64,000 nt of DNA from Nocardia salmonicida NBRC 13393. Its GTDB lineage: Bacteria; Actinomycetota; Actinomycetes; Mycobacteriales; Mycobacteriaceae. The stretch's first letter is position 1. The number at the start of each line of letters is the position of its first letter. Below, piece after piece: positions 46,621 to 54,699 of the stretch. Below the pieces are notes generated by a model. The model had not been told where the DNA came from. It did not search any database and worked only from the letters and a program-made list of their open reading frames with translations. Position numbers and translations under genes: made by a program. Location of the stretch: positions 310,001 to 374,000 of the forward strand of contig NZ_BDBR01000004.1 in the NCBI RefSeq assembly GCF_001613085.1, in the 5' to 3' direction.

Positions 46621-46875
46621 GTGAGCGATATCACTTCCAGCTCGGCTTACCACAGCAAGCCGGGCGAGAGCCTCGCCGATCCTTACAACATTCCCGGAAT
46701 TCTGCTCTTCTTCATCGGAATAGTCGGACTCGCGTCGACACTGACGGCAGCCGGGTACGGGTTCGGCGGCTGGACCACGCTCGGGGCGATCGCCACCGCG
46801 TTGAGCTTCACCGCGAGCATCGCCGTGTTCGTCCTCGAACACGAACGGCTGCGTAGACTCGCCACCCGTCGCTGA
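46621..46875 (+). CDS. Small two-helix membrane protein, UsfY-like
   Basis: An 84-aa protein from the GTG at 46621, with GGAGGA seven bases upstream. After a polar N-terminus containing GESLADPYNIPGIL, two hydrophobic helices follow (about residues 27-46 and 52-71), then EHERLRRLATRR. The GES...D...PG entry and the H-R/E-R exit resemble actinobacterial UsfY proteins, which lie near stress sigma-factor genes in mycobacteria. Family assignment is from memory of the pattern and not firm. A DosR-like box precedes it. Confidence 0.65.
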   Translation: MSDITSSSAYHSKPGESLADPYNIPGILLFFIGIVGLASTLTAAGYGFGGWTTLGAIATALSFTASIAVFVLEHERLRRLATRR

Positions 46876-46914
46876 GGCGGCTCTGTTCTGGAGAATCCTG
46901 ACGAAAGAGCCGTC

Positions 46915-47532
46915 ATGAGCCCGACAGTCCCGCAACTGCTCCTTGTTATCGCTGTCGTGTTCGCGGTGAACTTGCTGCCCGCCTTCGGGCCGCCCAACGC
47001 GCTGCTCGTGGTGTTCTTCGGGCTGAACTGGAACCTTCATCCGGTCCCGCTTGTCATCGGTGCCGCCGTCGCCTCGGGTGCGGGGCGTTATGTCCTCGCC
47101 ACCGCCACCCGTCGCGCCCGTAGCCACCTCAGCCCGCGACGCACAGCCAACCTGCGGGCCGCCAGCGACTATCTCACCGGTCGTCGTGGCCGCAGGTTCG
47201 CCACGATCGGAGTCTTTCTTCTCTCTCCGCTACCGTCAGCGCAGATGTTCGAGGCGGCCGGACTCATGGGTCTGCGTCTTGTTCCGATCACCACCGCGCA
47301 CGTTGTGGGCAGACTGGTCAGTTTTTCGCTGTACATCGGTGTAGCCGGGGTCGCCGAGCGTAGTCTCGGCGAAACCCTGACCTCATCGTTCACCACGCCC
47401 TACGGCATCGCCGTTCAAATCGGGCTCCTCGTCGGTGTCGTCATGCTCGCCCGGATCGACTGGACCAAGTACCTTCCGGTCGCGAAACCAGCATCCAGCA
47501 CCGATCAGCAGTCACCGTCCGGGCGGTCCTGA
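46915..47532 (+). CDS. VTT/SNARE-associated-type membrane protein
   Basis: A 205-aa protein starting 39 bases after the UsfY-like gene, so probably co-transcribed. Hydrophobic helices occur at about residues 5-32, 40-60, 95-115, 125-145 and 160-180. The loop GVFLLSPLPSAQMFEAAGLMG resembles the F-x-P-x-P-x-x-x-x-x-x-x-G signature of DedA/VTT proteins. Exact function is unknown; such proteins act in membrane homeostasis as lipid scramblases or transporters. Confidence 0.65.
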   Translation: MSPTVPQLLLVIAVVFAVNLLPAFGPPNALLVVFFGLNWNLHPVPLVIGAAVASGAGRYVLATATRRARSHLSPRRTANLRAASDYLTGRRGRRFATIGVFLLSPLPSAQMFEAAGLMGLRLVPITTAHVVGRLVSFSLYIGVAGVAERSLGETLTSSFTTPYGIAVQIGLLVGVVMLARIDWTKYLPVAKPASSTDQQSPSGRS

Positions 47533-47654
47533 CGGTGACCGAGAAACTTGCGTGCGGCGGCGGCAATTCCGTTGGCGCAGAACAGATCGAGCACTTCCGC
47601 GCCCTGGTCCCCCACCGTCGAGGCGCGCCGAGTCGTCGACGTCGACGACAGTGC

Positions 47655-48680
47655 TCAGCCAAGAGCCCGTGCTGGTCCGCCTGGGTATCCGTCGTGGCGT
47701 CGCCCGGCTGCCGTCAGTGCGATGAGTGCCGCGCAACTCACCCATTCGTTCGACAACCGGCGACTGGTCGGTCCCCAGCTGACCGACGACGACCCCCCGC
47801 CGGGGTGCGCGGAGCTGACACGATAGAACTTGGCCTGCGCGGGAAATCCTCCGTCGCTCAACCGTTTCGCCTCGAGCACGTCCAGCGCCTCGGTACAGCG
47901 TGGATCGCTGATCAGCTCCGACTCGGCCAGAACCGTCAGCGCGAACAGGACGTCGTAGTGCCAGTAGCACGGAAAGTGCAGCTGCAGAAAGGCCGGATCG
48001 ATGACGGAGCCGTCGGTGCGGCGGCGAAAGAGTCGACGTTCGAGGAACAGCTCGGAGGCACGGAGGACCGCCTCGCGAGCACCGGTACGTCCGGTGATGC
48101 GGGCATACGCGTTCAAGGAACGCAGCGGGACAAGACTCTCACCGAACGACGACACGCGGCCGGTCGCTCGGCGATCACAGTTCCAGCCGCCGTCGGGCCA
48201 TTGCGCACGGAGCAGACGATCGACAAGGCGATCGACCCGCTCGTCGGCCAGCCCCAACCGCAGCAGCGCCCAGACCAGGTTTCCCTCGATCGACGCGTGC
48301 AACGTCGGCAGCTCCTTTCCCCGGACCCGGCCGATATGCCGCCGCTCGTACTCCTGCGACAGCACCCAATCCAGTGCTTGCTCACGCAACGGCGCCAACG
48401 ACTCGTCACCCGCCGGATACCCGAGCTCGGCCAAAGCGACAAGCACCCAATGCGCGCCGCGCCATTTCGCGTTGTAGGGATGGAAGGGCAGCGTGCCGTC
48501 GGCGACCCGTTCGGAGAGCAGCCGCCGAACGCGTTCGCTCCCCGGTACCGCCGCGGTCGCCGCGGCAACCACAGCGTCGCGAGGCGTCAGACCGAATACA
48601 CCGACGAGCGTCCGCCATCGGATGGACGGCTCCCCGGAACGGAGTAGCCGTGCCACGATCGGGTCCGGTTCGACCGGCAT
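47655..48680 (-). CDS. Prenyltransferase/squalene-cyclase-type alpha/alpha toroid protein
   Basis: The 341-aa protein starts at the ATG 48680, two bases after the stop of the hydrolase gene. It is built from helical repeats with DGGW/DGGF-type turns (AQWPDGGWNCDRR near residue 155, KRLSDGGFPAQAKF near 290), as in the QW-like repeats of terpenoid cyclase/prenyltransferase toroids. No DxDD or other catalytic motif was seen, so it may be a binding protein and not a cyclase. It is third in the hpf operon. Confidence 0.7.
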   Translation of the reverse strand: MPVEPDPIVARLLRSGEPSIRWRTLVGVFGLTPRDAVVAAATAAVPGSERVRRLLSERVADGTLPFHPYNAKWRGAHWVLVALAELGYPAGDESLAPLREQALDWVLSQEYERRHIGRVRGKELPTLHASIEGNLVWALLRLGLADERVDRLVDRLLRAQWPDGGWNCDRRATGRVSSFGESLVPLRSLNAYARITGRTGAREAVLRASELFLERRLFRRRTDGSVIDPAFLQLHFPCYWHYDVLFALTVLAESELISDPRCTEALDVLEAKRLSDGGFPAQAKFYRVSSAHPGGGSSSVSWGPTSRRLSNEWVSCAALIALTAAGRRHDGYPGGPARALG

Positions 48681-48682
48681 CC

Positions 48683-49387
48683 TCAGCGCCTTCTGGTGGC
48701 CGCGCACCCGGACGGCTCTGCGGCGCCGAGATGCTCGGTGAACCACACCGCCGCCGAATACGCGGCCCGCCAGGACAGATGCCCGGGCCGCGACGACCGC
48801 CCCGGCGAGCTCAATTCCGTCACCCGGCACTCGTCGGCCAGCAACTCCGCGGCGTGTCGATTATGCTGCAACACCCGCGGATCCACGCCGCCGACCATCA
48901 GTAACGTCGGCGCGGTGATCCGGGTCAACCGCTCGCCTGCCAGGTCGGGCCGACCGCCGCGTACCGCCACCGCCTCGACCCGCGCATCGGGTTCAGCCGC
49001 CGCCCACAAAACGGCAGGTGCTGCCGAACCGGTGCCGAACAGACCGACCGGAAGACGCCGTGCCTCCGGGATCATCGGCAGCCGTCGCAGGACGCCCGCG
49101 AGACGGCCACCGAGTAGTTCGGCATCGAGCACCTTGGCCTTGTCCGCCGACTCGGCAGCTGTCAACACATCGACGGTCAGTGTCGCGAGCCGATGCCCGC
49201 CCAGCAGATCGGCGATGAACCGGTGCCGTGGGCTGTGCCGGTCGCCGCTGCCACCGTGGGCGAGAACCACGAGGCCGAGCGGACGCACCGGTGTTCGAAG
49301 GCACCCTTCGAGCACCGCGCCGTCACACGTCATCGCGATTTCGCGCTCCCCCACCACCGGTGCCGTTCTCGTCGCGAGAACATTCAC
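48683..49387 (-). CDS. Dienelactone-hydrolase-like alpha/beta protein, nucleophile altered
   Basis: The 234-aa protein starts at the GTG 49387, six bases after AGGAGG. LVVLAHGGSGDRHSPRHRF is the oxyanion-hole region, and PTLLMVGGVDP near the C-terminus carries the acid strand. At the nucleophile elbow, where relatives have GLFGASTGAAAAL, this protein reads GLFGTGSAAPAVL, so Ser is shifted by one position and Gly takes its place. It may be inactive or use the shifted Ser. The best match is the hydrolase domain of DosR-regulated Rv0571c-like proteins. It is second in an operon with hpf. Confidence 0.75.
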   Translation of the reverse strand: MNVLATRTAPVVGEREIAMTCDGAVLEGCLRTPVRPLGLVVLAHGGSGDRHSPRHRFIADLLGGHRLATLTVDVLTAAESADKAKVLDAELLGGRLAGVLRRLPMIPEARRLPVGLFGTGSAAPAVLWAAAEPDARVEAVAVRGGRPDLAGERLTRITAPTLLMVGGVDPRVLQHNRHAAELLADECRVTELSSPGRSSRPGHLSWRAAYSAAVWFTEHLGAAEPSGCAATRRR

Positions 49388-49449
49388 GACACACCTCCTC
49401 GACGATCGGCGGCGCGCCCCGAACAACCCGCCGCCTCGATGAGCCGCAT

Positions 49450-50256
49450 CTACAAAGCCGCCGGTGTGAGGAGGCCGTAGTGGCCGTCGTAGCGGTGGTA
49501 CAGCACCCGTCCACGGCCCCGCTCCATGTCACCGAAGAACACGAACGGCCACCCCGTCACCTCCAGCCGATCGACAGCGGCTTCGATACCGAGCACCGGT
49601 GGTCGCGCGGAACTGATCGAGACAGGTACCGCGCCCGGGCTCACCTGATCAGGTCGTGGGTCCAGCTGGGCCAGCCGAAGGCCCGTCGGGCCCGACCGGT
49701 ACAGCACGCTGTCGACGTCGCTTCCGGATTCGGTGAACAAGTGGAAGTCGTAGTCCAGCAACGACATATCGAATGCCGCCTCGTCACAGGTCTCCCGCGA
49801 CAAAGCGAACGACTTGCGACGCAGTACCTCACGCTCCTCGATGGGGCGGGGGAAATACGGTAGTCGCGGTCGGGGCGTGGCGCCATGGTGCCAGCTCGCC
49901 GGGTCGGTGGGCAGGTGGTCGCCTCCGCGCTGTGCTTCCCAGCGCCGCGACAAGCGCTCGAGCCGAACACGCAACCGCTCCGCGAGCGCATCGATAGCTT
50001 CGCGGGTAGTCGCGGCCGTAACCTGTACCCGGACCGATACACCGGCCATGTTCACATTCGCTTGCGCCACGATCGGATCGATGATCGCCGGGTCTGCGTG
50101 ACCAACGATCCGAACCCGCACCGCCAGCACCGGTTCCGAGGCGTACCGCAACGCCCACGCGATCTTGTCGCGGGCATACTCGGTCGCCGCGGCGGAAACG
50201 TGTCGCCCCACCGAGATCCGCACAACCGCGTCCAACGATTCTATGCTCTCCAGCAT
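49450..50256 (-). CDS. hpf: Long ribosome hibernation promoting factor (Rv0079/RafH-like)
   Basis: A 268-aa protein from the ATG at 50256, with AAGGAG six bases upstream. Residues about 8-105 form the sigma-54 modulation/S30EA domain (VVRISVGRHVSAAATEYAR, then VLAVRVRIVG). The C-terminal part has two HPF-C-type segments (DYDFHLFTESGSDVDSVLYR and WPFVFFGDMERGRGRVLYHR). This double C-domain form is that of the mycobacterial dormancy factor Rv0079 (RafH/DATIN), which binds ribosomes under hypoxia. It heads an operon with the hydrolase and the toroid protein. A DosR-like box lies 188 bases upstream. Confidence 0.85.
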   Translation of the reverse strand: MLESIESLDAVVRISVGRHVSAAATEYARDKIAWALRYASEPVLAVRVRIVGHADPAIIDPIVAQANVNMAGVSVRVQVTAATTREAIDALAERLRVRLERLSRRWEAQRGGDHLPTDPASWHHGATPRPRLPYFPRPIEEREVLRRKSFALSRETCDEAAFDMSLLDYDFHLFTESGSDVDSVLYRSGPTGLRLAQLDPRPDQVSPGAVPVSISSARPPVLGIEAAVDRLEVTGWPFVFFGDMERGRGRVLYHRYDGHYGLLTPAAL

Positions 50257-50443
50257 CGTATTCTCCTTCTGTCTCACCTGATCAGACTCGCCGAGCCGAG
50301 CACGGGCGGGCAGGGCCCCAATACCGGCTCACGCGGCACATTCGGCACAGATGCGGAGGACTTTTGTCACTCGCACCGCCGCCGCGTGATTCGCGCGCAG
50401 CTTTCACCAGCGCCCTGCGAGGGAGTCCGAATTCGTACGCGAG

Positions 50444-50458
50444 GGGACCAATGGCTCT
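50444..50458. promoter_or_regulatory. DosR-box-like site between hpf and arsA remnant
   Basis: GGGACCAATGGCTCT. It is close to the mycobacterial DosR consensus (GGGAC half strong, second half weak) and to the site at 46520. It could serve the hpf operon (minus) or the gene that once began at 50519 (plus). Confidence 0.4.
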
Positions 50459-50518
50459 GTGACACCATTCCTCCAGCAGGAGAGTGGAGGGGCAGATCCC
50501 ACCTACGAAAGGAAGCCA

Positions 50519-51010
50519 TGCCCGAGATGCGCTTCGTCGGGTTCGTGCACCACCGAGATCGCCGCGTTCAACGAGTTCACCGGACTGCTCGCCGGCACCG
50601 ACGGCATGGGCACCGAATTCGATCATGTCCTGTTCGACACCGCCCCTACCGGCCACACCATCCGGCTCCTTCAACTCCCCGGTTCGTGGACAGAGTTCCT
50701 GGACACCGGCCGGGCGACGCGTCCTGCCTCGGCCCCCTGTCAGGCTTGGAGAAGCAGCGGACCGTCTACGCCGCGGCGGTTGCGGCGTAGACCGACGCCG
50801 ACCGGACCCGTCTGGTGCTCGTCGCGCGCGCAGCCGTCAACACTGCGGGAGATCGCGCGTACCCACCGAGAGCTCGCCGCGATCGGCCTGACCTATCAGT
50901 TCGTCGTGCTCAACGGTGCCTTGCCTGCTCCCGCCGGTGACGACGATCTCTACGACGCCATCTACCGCCGCGAGCAGCAACGGCACTACCGCGATGCGCT
51001 TCGCAGTCAC
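50519..51010 (+). pseudogene. ArsA-like anion-pump ATPase remnant
   Basis: CASSGSCTTEIAAFNEFTGL, then FDHVLFDTAPTGHTIRLLQL and PGSWTEFL match the internal part of ArsA. The next frame carries GPLSGLEKQRTVYAAAVAA and a TAG stop. A third frame resumes with ARAQPSTLREIARTHRELAA and GLTYQFVVLNGALPA. The N-terminal P-loop and the C-terminus are missing. Internal stop and frameshifts show that it is dead. Confidence 0.75.
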
Positions 51011-51689
51011 GGCACCCGCGCTAGCACGCGCCGTGGTTCGCGCGGAGCACGCCGAGGTGCGTACGACTCGCCAGATGACTACAACGCTGCAAGTTCGACG
51101 GTCCCGCGCGAGAGGCAGCACCACCCGGAACAGTAGGTCTCGACGAGTCGCGACTCGTCCGCCTTCGAACGTCCCCTCGAGCCGATTTCCGTTCTGACAG
51201 TTCGAGCCCCTGCTCGCGGCGTGCGACCGCACGCAGTCCCACCCCCATCAGTAGATTCTGTGGTGCTGTTGCTGCCCTACGTCCTTGCTGGGCAGAGCCA
51301 TCCACCAGTGCCTGCAAACGCGCCTGCCTTTGCTCGCGCGTTGAACCCCACTCATCCATGTCGAACCCCTGACGCGTGTTGAAACCCGATACGGAAAACA
51401 CAGCGCCCCAACGGTATCCAGCCGCCCGCACCTGTTGGCTATATCGGAGAAGATGCCCGCGCCGCACCGGATCGACACGGCGGGTCAGGTGAGCGGTCGG
51501 CGGTTTGCACTACCGGACTCCTGCACAACCTCGCCGACCATCCGATCGAACGTCCGCTCATGACGAATTGGGCGTGCTGTACGACGCGGGATGGTCACGT
51601 GGGCATCGGACTGATCGCATGCGAAACCCCCAGCAGCGGTGAAGCTACTGGAGGTCATGCGATCCGTCGTGAACCTGGCTGCTGCGGGT
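51011..51689. other. Region between arsA remnant and ricin-like gene
   Basis: About 680 bases. A minus-strand frame from the ATG at 51359 (MDEWGSTREQRQARLQALVD) has AGGGG upstream and protein-like composition for about 65 codons, but it runs into the pseudogene and matches nothing known. Nothing else is seen. Confidence 0.3.
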
Positions 51690-52301
51690 CTACTCCACGG
51701 CCTCGAACCGCCAGCGCTGGTGCGCCTGCGCCCGGCCACGATAGGTGAAGGCCAAGGCCTCCCCCTCGCTCCCATTAGCGGGCAGGAAGCTGAGCACATC
51801 TCCGAACGGGCCATCGGGTGACGGGACCTCCCCGTCGGGAGCATCGGGATCAGCGGGCAATTCCTGGTACTGCTGTGAGCCTTGCGTGAACAGGAATCCG
51901 TCTTCGGTCTCCCACACCGGCGCCGAATTCGAACTGTTGCCGATCAGGCCCAATGTGGTCATCATCCAAACCGGGAAATCCGGGTTGTACTCTTCGCCTC
52001 GCGCGTTGGCTTCGGACGCGGCTTGCTCGAAGGGCTCGTAGTCGCGTGCAGTGACATTGTCAGGACCGACGCCGGTCAAGGCCAGGTAGCCCAGGGTGCT
52101 GTCCTCGGCTTTGCAGACCAGATGCTTACTCACTCCGCTGGAGGTGTCGGCGCCGCTGAGGTCGACGAACCAGAGCTGGTTGGGTGAGTCCTCACGGCCG
52201 AGTGCACGCACGCCCGACCCTTTTACTGAGGTCAGAGCCAGGCCCGTTTCCTCGTTGATGATCCGGAACTCTCCCTCGGGAAGTCCATGCAGGGAAGTCA
52301 T
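51690..52301 (-). CDS. Ricin-type beta-trefoil-like protein
   Basis: A 203-aa protein with GAGGAGGCGCTGTC before the ATG. Strand-rich sequence begins EGEFRIINEETGLALTSV and contains two Q-x-W-like motifs (NQLWFVDL and HQRWRFEAVE) at the first and last repeat, as in ricin-B lectin folds. There is no signal peptide, so it may be cytoplasmic. The acidic middle part (DPDAPDGEVPSPDG) is a linker. Carbohydrate binding is possible but unproven. It seems monocistronic. Confidence 0.6.
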   Translation of the reverse strand: MTSLHGLPEGEFRIINEETGLALTSVKGSGVRALGREDSPNQLWFVDLSGADTSSGVSKHLVCKAEDSTLGYLALTGVGPDNVTARDYEPFEQAASEANARGEEYNPDFPVWMMTTLGLIGNSSNSAPVWETEDGFLFTQGSQQYQELPADPDAPDGEVPSPDGPFGDVLSFLPANGSEGEALAFTYRGRAQAHQRWRFEAVE

Positions 52302-52549
52302 GACAGCGCCTCCTCGGCGTACGGGAAGATCGACATCTGTTGCGCCGCAACACCATATGCGGTCCGTCGCCGATGTTATCGCTCACAGGTAGCTGAGCGC
52401 GGCCGATCACGCAGAGCTACTGCGCGCCCCAATGCAGGCTCATCAGCCACAGAGCAATCGAGTCGAAAGCGGCGGCACAGCGTCCACCCGCACGACGGGG
52501 CCGGCGAGAAGCGACCTGAATCCGGCGGCACGGCTCGGCGGGAGTGCGA

Positions 52550-52696
52550 TCAGAGGTCGAAGTCCAGCATGCGGGCGAACTCCTTCCAGACTTCGACCAC
52601 ATCGGGTCCGTATACGGGGTGCCCGACCTTGAACGCCTTGCCTGTGAGGATGCGGCCAGCATGGACGCGTACGTCGCGAAGGTCGTCGAGGTCCAT
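52550..52696 (-). CDS. Small acidic protein or C-terminal remnant
   Basis: From the ATG at 52696 a 48-aa frame reads MDLDDLRDVRVHAGRILTG and ends VWKEFARMLDFDL. It is amphipathic and protein-like. The frame is open upstream (AGQAAKLEAAGAAAS), so it may be the tail of a longer protein that lost its start. There is no clear ribosome binding site. It lies downstream of the 46-aa gene in the winged-helix operon. Confidence 0.35.
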   Translation of the reverse strand: MDLDDLRDVRVHAGRILTGKAFKVGHPVYGPDVVEVWKEFARMLDFDL

Positions 52697-52776
52697 GCTC
52701 GCGGCCGCGCCTGCCGCTTCCAGCTTCGCGGCTTGTCCGGCAGCTCGGGGTAGGCCGATCGAGGGTGGCGTGGTCG

Positions 52777-52917
52777 TCAGCTTCCGCTGCCGCCGCCGGT
52801 ATACGCACCACCCAGTAGGCGACGCCGCCGACGGCGCTTGACGTCCGGGTCGGGCCGAGGCTGCTCAGCGGCCGACTGCTGCTCAGGGTCACGCTTGGTT
52901 TTGCGGAAAATTCCCAT
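52777..52917 (-). CDS. 46-aa basic small protein
   Basis: The ATG at 52917 has AGGAG six bases upstream. The peptide begins MGIFRKTKRDPEQQSAAEQ, has six consecutive Arg near residue 30, and ends in a Gly/Ser tail (GGAYTGGGSGS). It lies 69 bases after the winged-helix regulator in the same direction. No family is recognised; the Arg cluster could bind nucleic acid or membrane. Confidence 0.5.
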   Translation of the reverse strand: MGIFRKTKRDPEQQSAAEQPRPDPDVKRRRRRRLLGGAYTGGGSGS

Positions 52918-52986
52918 GTCGAGCTCCTGTTCGGTAGTGCGATACGAAGTAGTCGGCGAAACTCGTTCTTGCCGAGGGTTTTCGAA

Positions 52987-53304
52987 TCAGGACGGTGTCG
53001 GCTGGCTCACCGATGGCGCGGCGGCGACGATTTCCTGGAGGGCGGCGACGTGCCCGGCGAAGGCGTGCCGCCCACGCTCGGTCAGGTGAGCGCGGACCTT
53101 GTGGCGACTGCCGTCCAGACGACGTTCGGTGGTGACGTAGCCGGCCGCCTCCAGGGTCGCGAGTTGCTTGGACAGGGCCGAATCCGACAGTCCCAGGCGA
53201 TCTTTGAGGAAGACGAACTCCGCCCAATCGGCAGCTGCGAGCGTCGCGACCAGCGAGAGCCGGGTGCTGGGGTGGATGAGTTCGTCGAAGCGGGCTTGCG
53301 TCAC
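52987..53304 (-). CDS. Winged-helix transcriptional regulator (MarR/PadR-like)
   Basis: A 105-aa regulator starting with a GTG that overlaps the membrane-protein stop (GTGA). LGLSDSALSKQLATLEAAGY is the recognition helix region and TTERRLDGSRHKVRAHLTE the wing. The N-terminus (FDELIHPSTRLSLVATLAAA) is that of one-domain HTH_27/TrmB-like regulators. It probably binds the two ACTTTCC/GGAAAGT repeats before its operon and represses itself and the membrane protein. Confidence 0.88.
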   Translation of the reverse strand: MTQARFDELIHPSTRLSLVATLAAADWAEFVFLKDRLGLSDSALSKQLATLEAAGYVTTERRLDGSRHKVRAHLTERGRHAFAGHVAALQEIVAAAPSVSQPTPS

Positions 53305-53765
53305 GCGCCGAACCGATGCCGCAGGACACGAAGGATGTCCGGACCGCCGAAGCCGATGATCGCCGCCACCAGCACAGCCGCCCAGATTCCGGGATTGCGG
53401 TCACCGTCGGAGTCCAGGACCATCGCCACAGCGATGGTGAGGGCGACAAGCGCGAACAGCATGCCCACGACCACGAGCGGGGTGCGGCGCCCGGCCACGG
53501 CTGCGCTGACGTGCACCTGATCAGTGCGACGACGCCCGCTGAGCAACCGCGAGGCGACGAACGCATGCCCGGCACCGAAGCTCACAGTCGCGGCGATGAT
53601 CAGCCATGCCGGCCCGAGGTCACCGATCGCGCCCAGCATGACCCATCCGGCGGCCATCGCCCACCAGTACGCGCGTGGCAGCCCGACCTCCTCGGCCACT
53701 CGGCTGCGCGCCCGTTCGACCGCCTCCAGCGCGGCGCGCGCCTGGTCCGGAGCAACATTTTCCAT
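53301..53765 (-). CDS. Four-helix membrane protein, cotranscribed with winged-helix regulator
   Basis: A 154-aa protein from the ATG at 53765, six bases after AGGGAG. A cytoplasmic helix (DQARAALEAVERARSRVAEE) precedes helices at about residues 35-50, 55-73, 97-117 and 125-142. Unknown function; such membrane protein/winged-helix pairs are common in actinobacteria. The first operator (53776-53792) covers its ribosome binding site. Confidence 0.75.
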   Translation of the reverse strand: MENVAPDQARAALEAVERARSRVAEEVGLPRAYWWAMAAGWVMLGAIGDLGPAWLIIAATVSFGAGHAFVASRLLSGRRRTDQVHVSAAVAGRRTPLVVVGMLFALVALTIAVAMVLDSDGDRNPGIWAAVLVAAIIGFGGPDILRVLRHRFGA

Positions 53766-53775
53766 GGCCAACTCC

Positions 53776-53821
53776 CTTTCCTCCCTGGAAAGTCAGGGTC
53801 CCACTTTCCTACAAGGAAAGT
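53776..53821. promoter_or_regulatory. Two operator repeats for the winged-helix regulator
   Basis: Two inverted repeats: CTTTCC-N5-GGAAAG (53776-53792) and ACTTTCCT-ACA-AGGAAAGT (53803-53821). They share the same half-site and lie right before the membrane-protein start, as expected for autoregulation. Confidence 0.6.
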
Positions 53822-53959
53822 CAAGACCTCGCGAGTCGAGACCAAGGTGACCTCCGCTCTGCCGTTCCGCAGAGACCACGGACAGCAAGCCAATGGTTAT
53901 GCCCATCCGATTGGTGACGGTGGCCGTCGGGGCGAACGCTCCGTTTGACTACCCGACCT

Positions 53960-54650
53960 CCAGCCCACGCAGCCTCGAACACGCCGGACCAGCCACATAC
54001 CGCGCAGTCCTCAGAGACCGGCCGCGTCGGCGTGGTCGTGAGGGTTTGGACTCCGTCGAAGATGCGGTCCAGGCCGAAGGTGAGTGGGTCGATCGGCGTC
54101 GTGGTGCCGGTGAGTGTTTTCGCCAGTGCGGGAAAGTGTTCGACATGGCGGTCGACGAGTTCGACGGTGAGCCGCTGCCACTCCTGCGCGTGGTCGGCGT
54201 CGAAGTCGATGTGTTGTTGGGCGAGGTTGCGCGCGTGTCCGGCGATGAGCAGGAAGATCTGGTGGCGCTCGACAGCCTTCAGACGGTCGATTCCAGCGCC
54301 GCCAGTGCCGCGTCCATCCAGTGGAGTCGATACGGACCCAGGAGCTGACGGCGCATGGCGGTGGCAGCGAGCAGCCACGGATGCTCTCGGTAGATCGCGA
54401 GCAGTTGGCGTGACCAGACCAGTAGTTGTGCACGCCAACCCGCCTCGGAGTCGGGTAACTCGGGCTCCACGATGAGGACGGCTTCGACCATCAATTCGAT
54501 GAGCGCTGTCTTGCCGGGGATGTGGCGGTAGAGGGCCGTCCCGGAGACCCCGAATTCGGCGGCGACCTTGTTCATCGACACGGCTTCCAGCCCGTCGGCA
54601 TCGGCGCGAGCGACCGCAGCCGCGGTGAAACGTTTTTCGACCCACCCACC
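53960..54650 (-). pseudogene. TetR-family regulator, frameshifted
   Basis: The first frame has KRFTAAAVARADADGLEAVS, the helix-turn-helix MNKVAAEFGVSGTALYRHI and the ligand domain down to MDAALAALEST near 54283. The reading then continues one frame over with RLKAVERHQIFLLIAGHARN, AQEWQRLTVELVDRHVEHFP and FGLDRIFDGVQTL. Its N-terminus abuts the end of the IS3 remnant. A single shift near 54285 is enough to break it. Confidence 0.7.
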
Positions 54651-54699
54651 GACCCGTGTCGGCACCCGCCGGAAACCGGCAGCTCGCACTCCACCCGCT

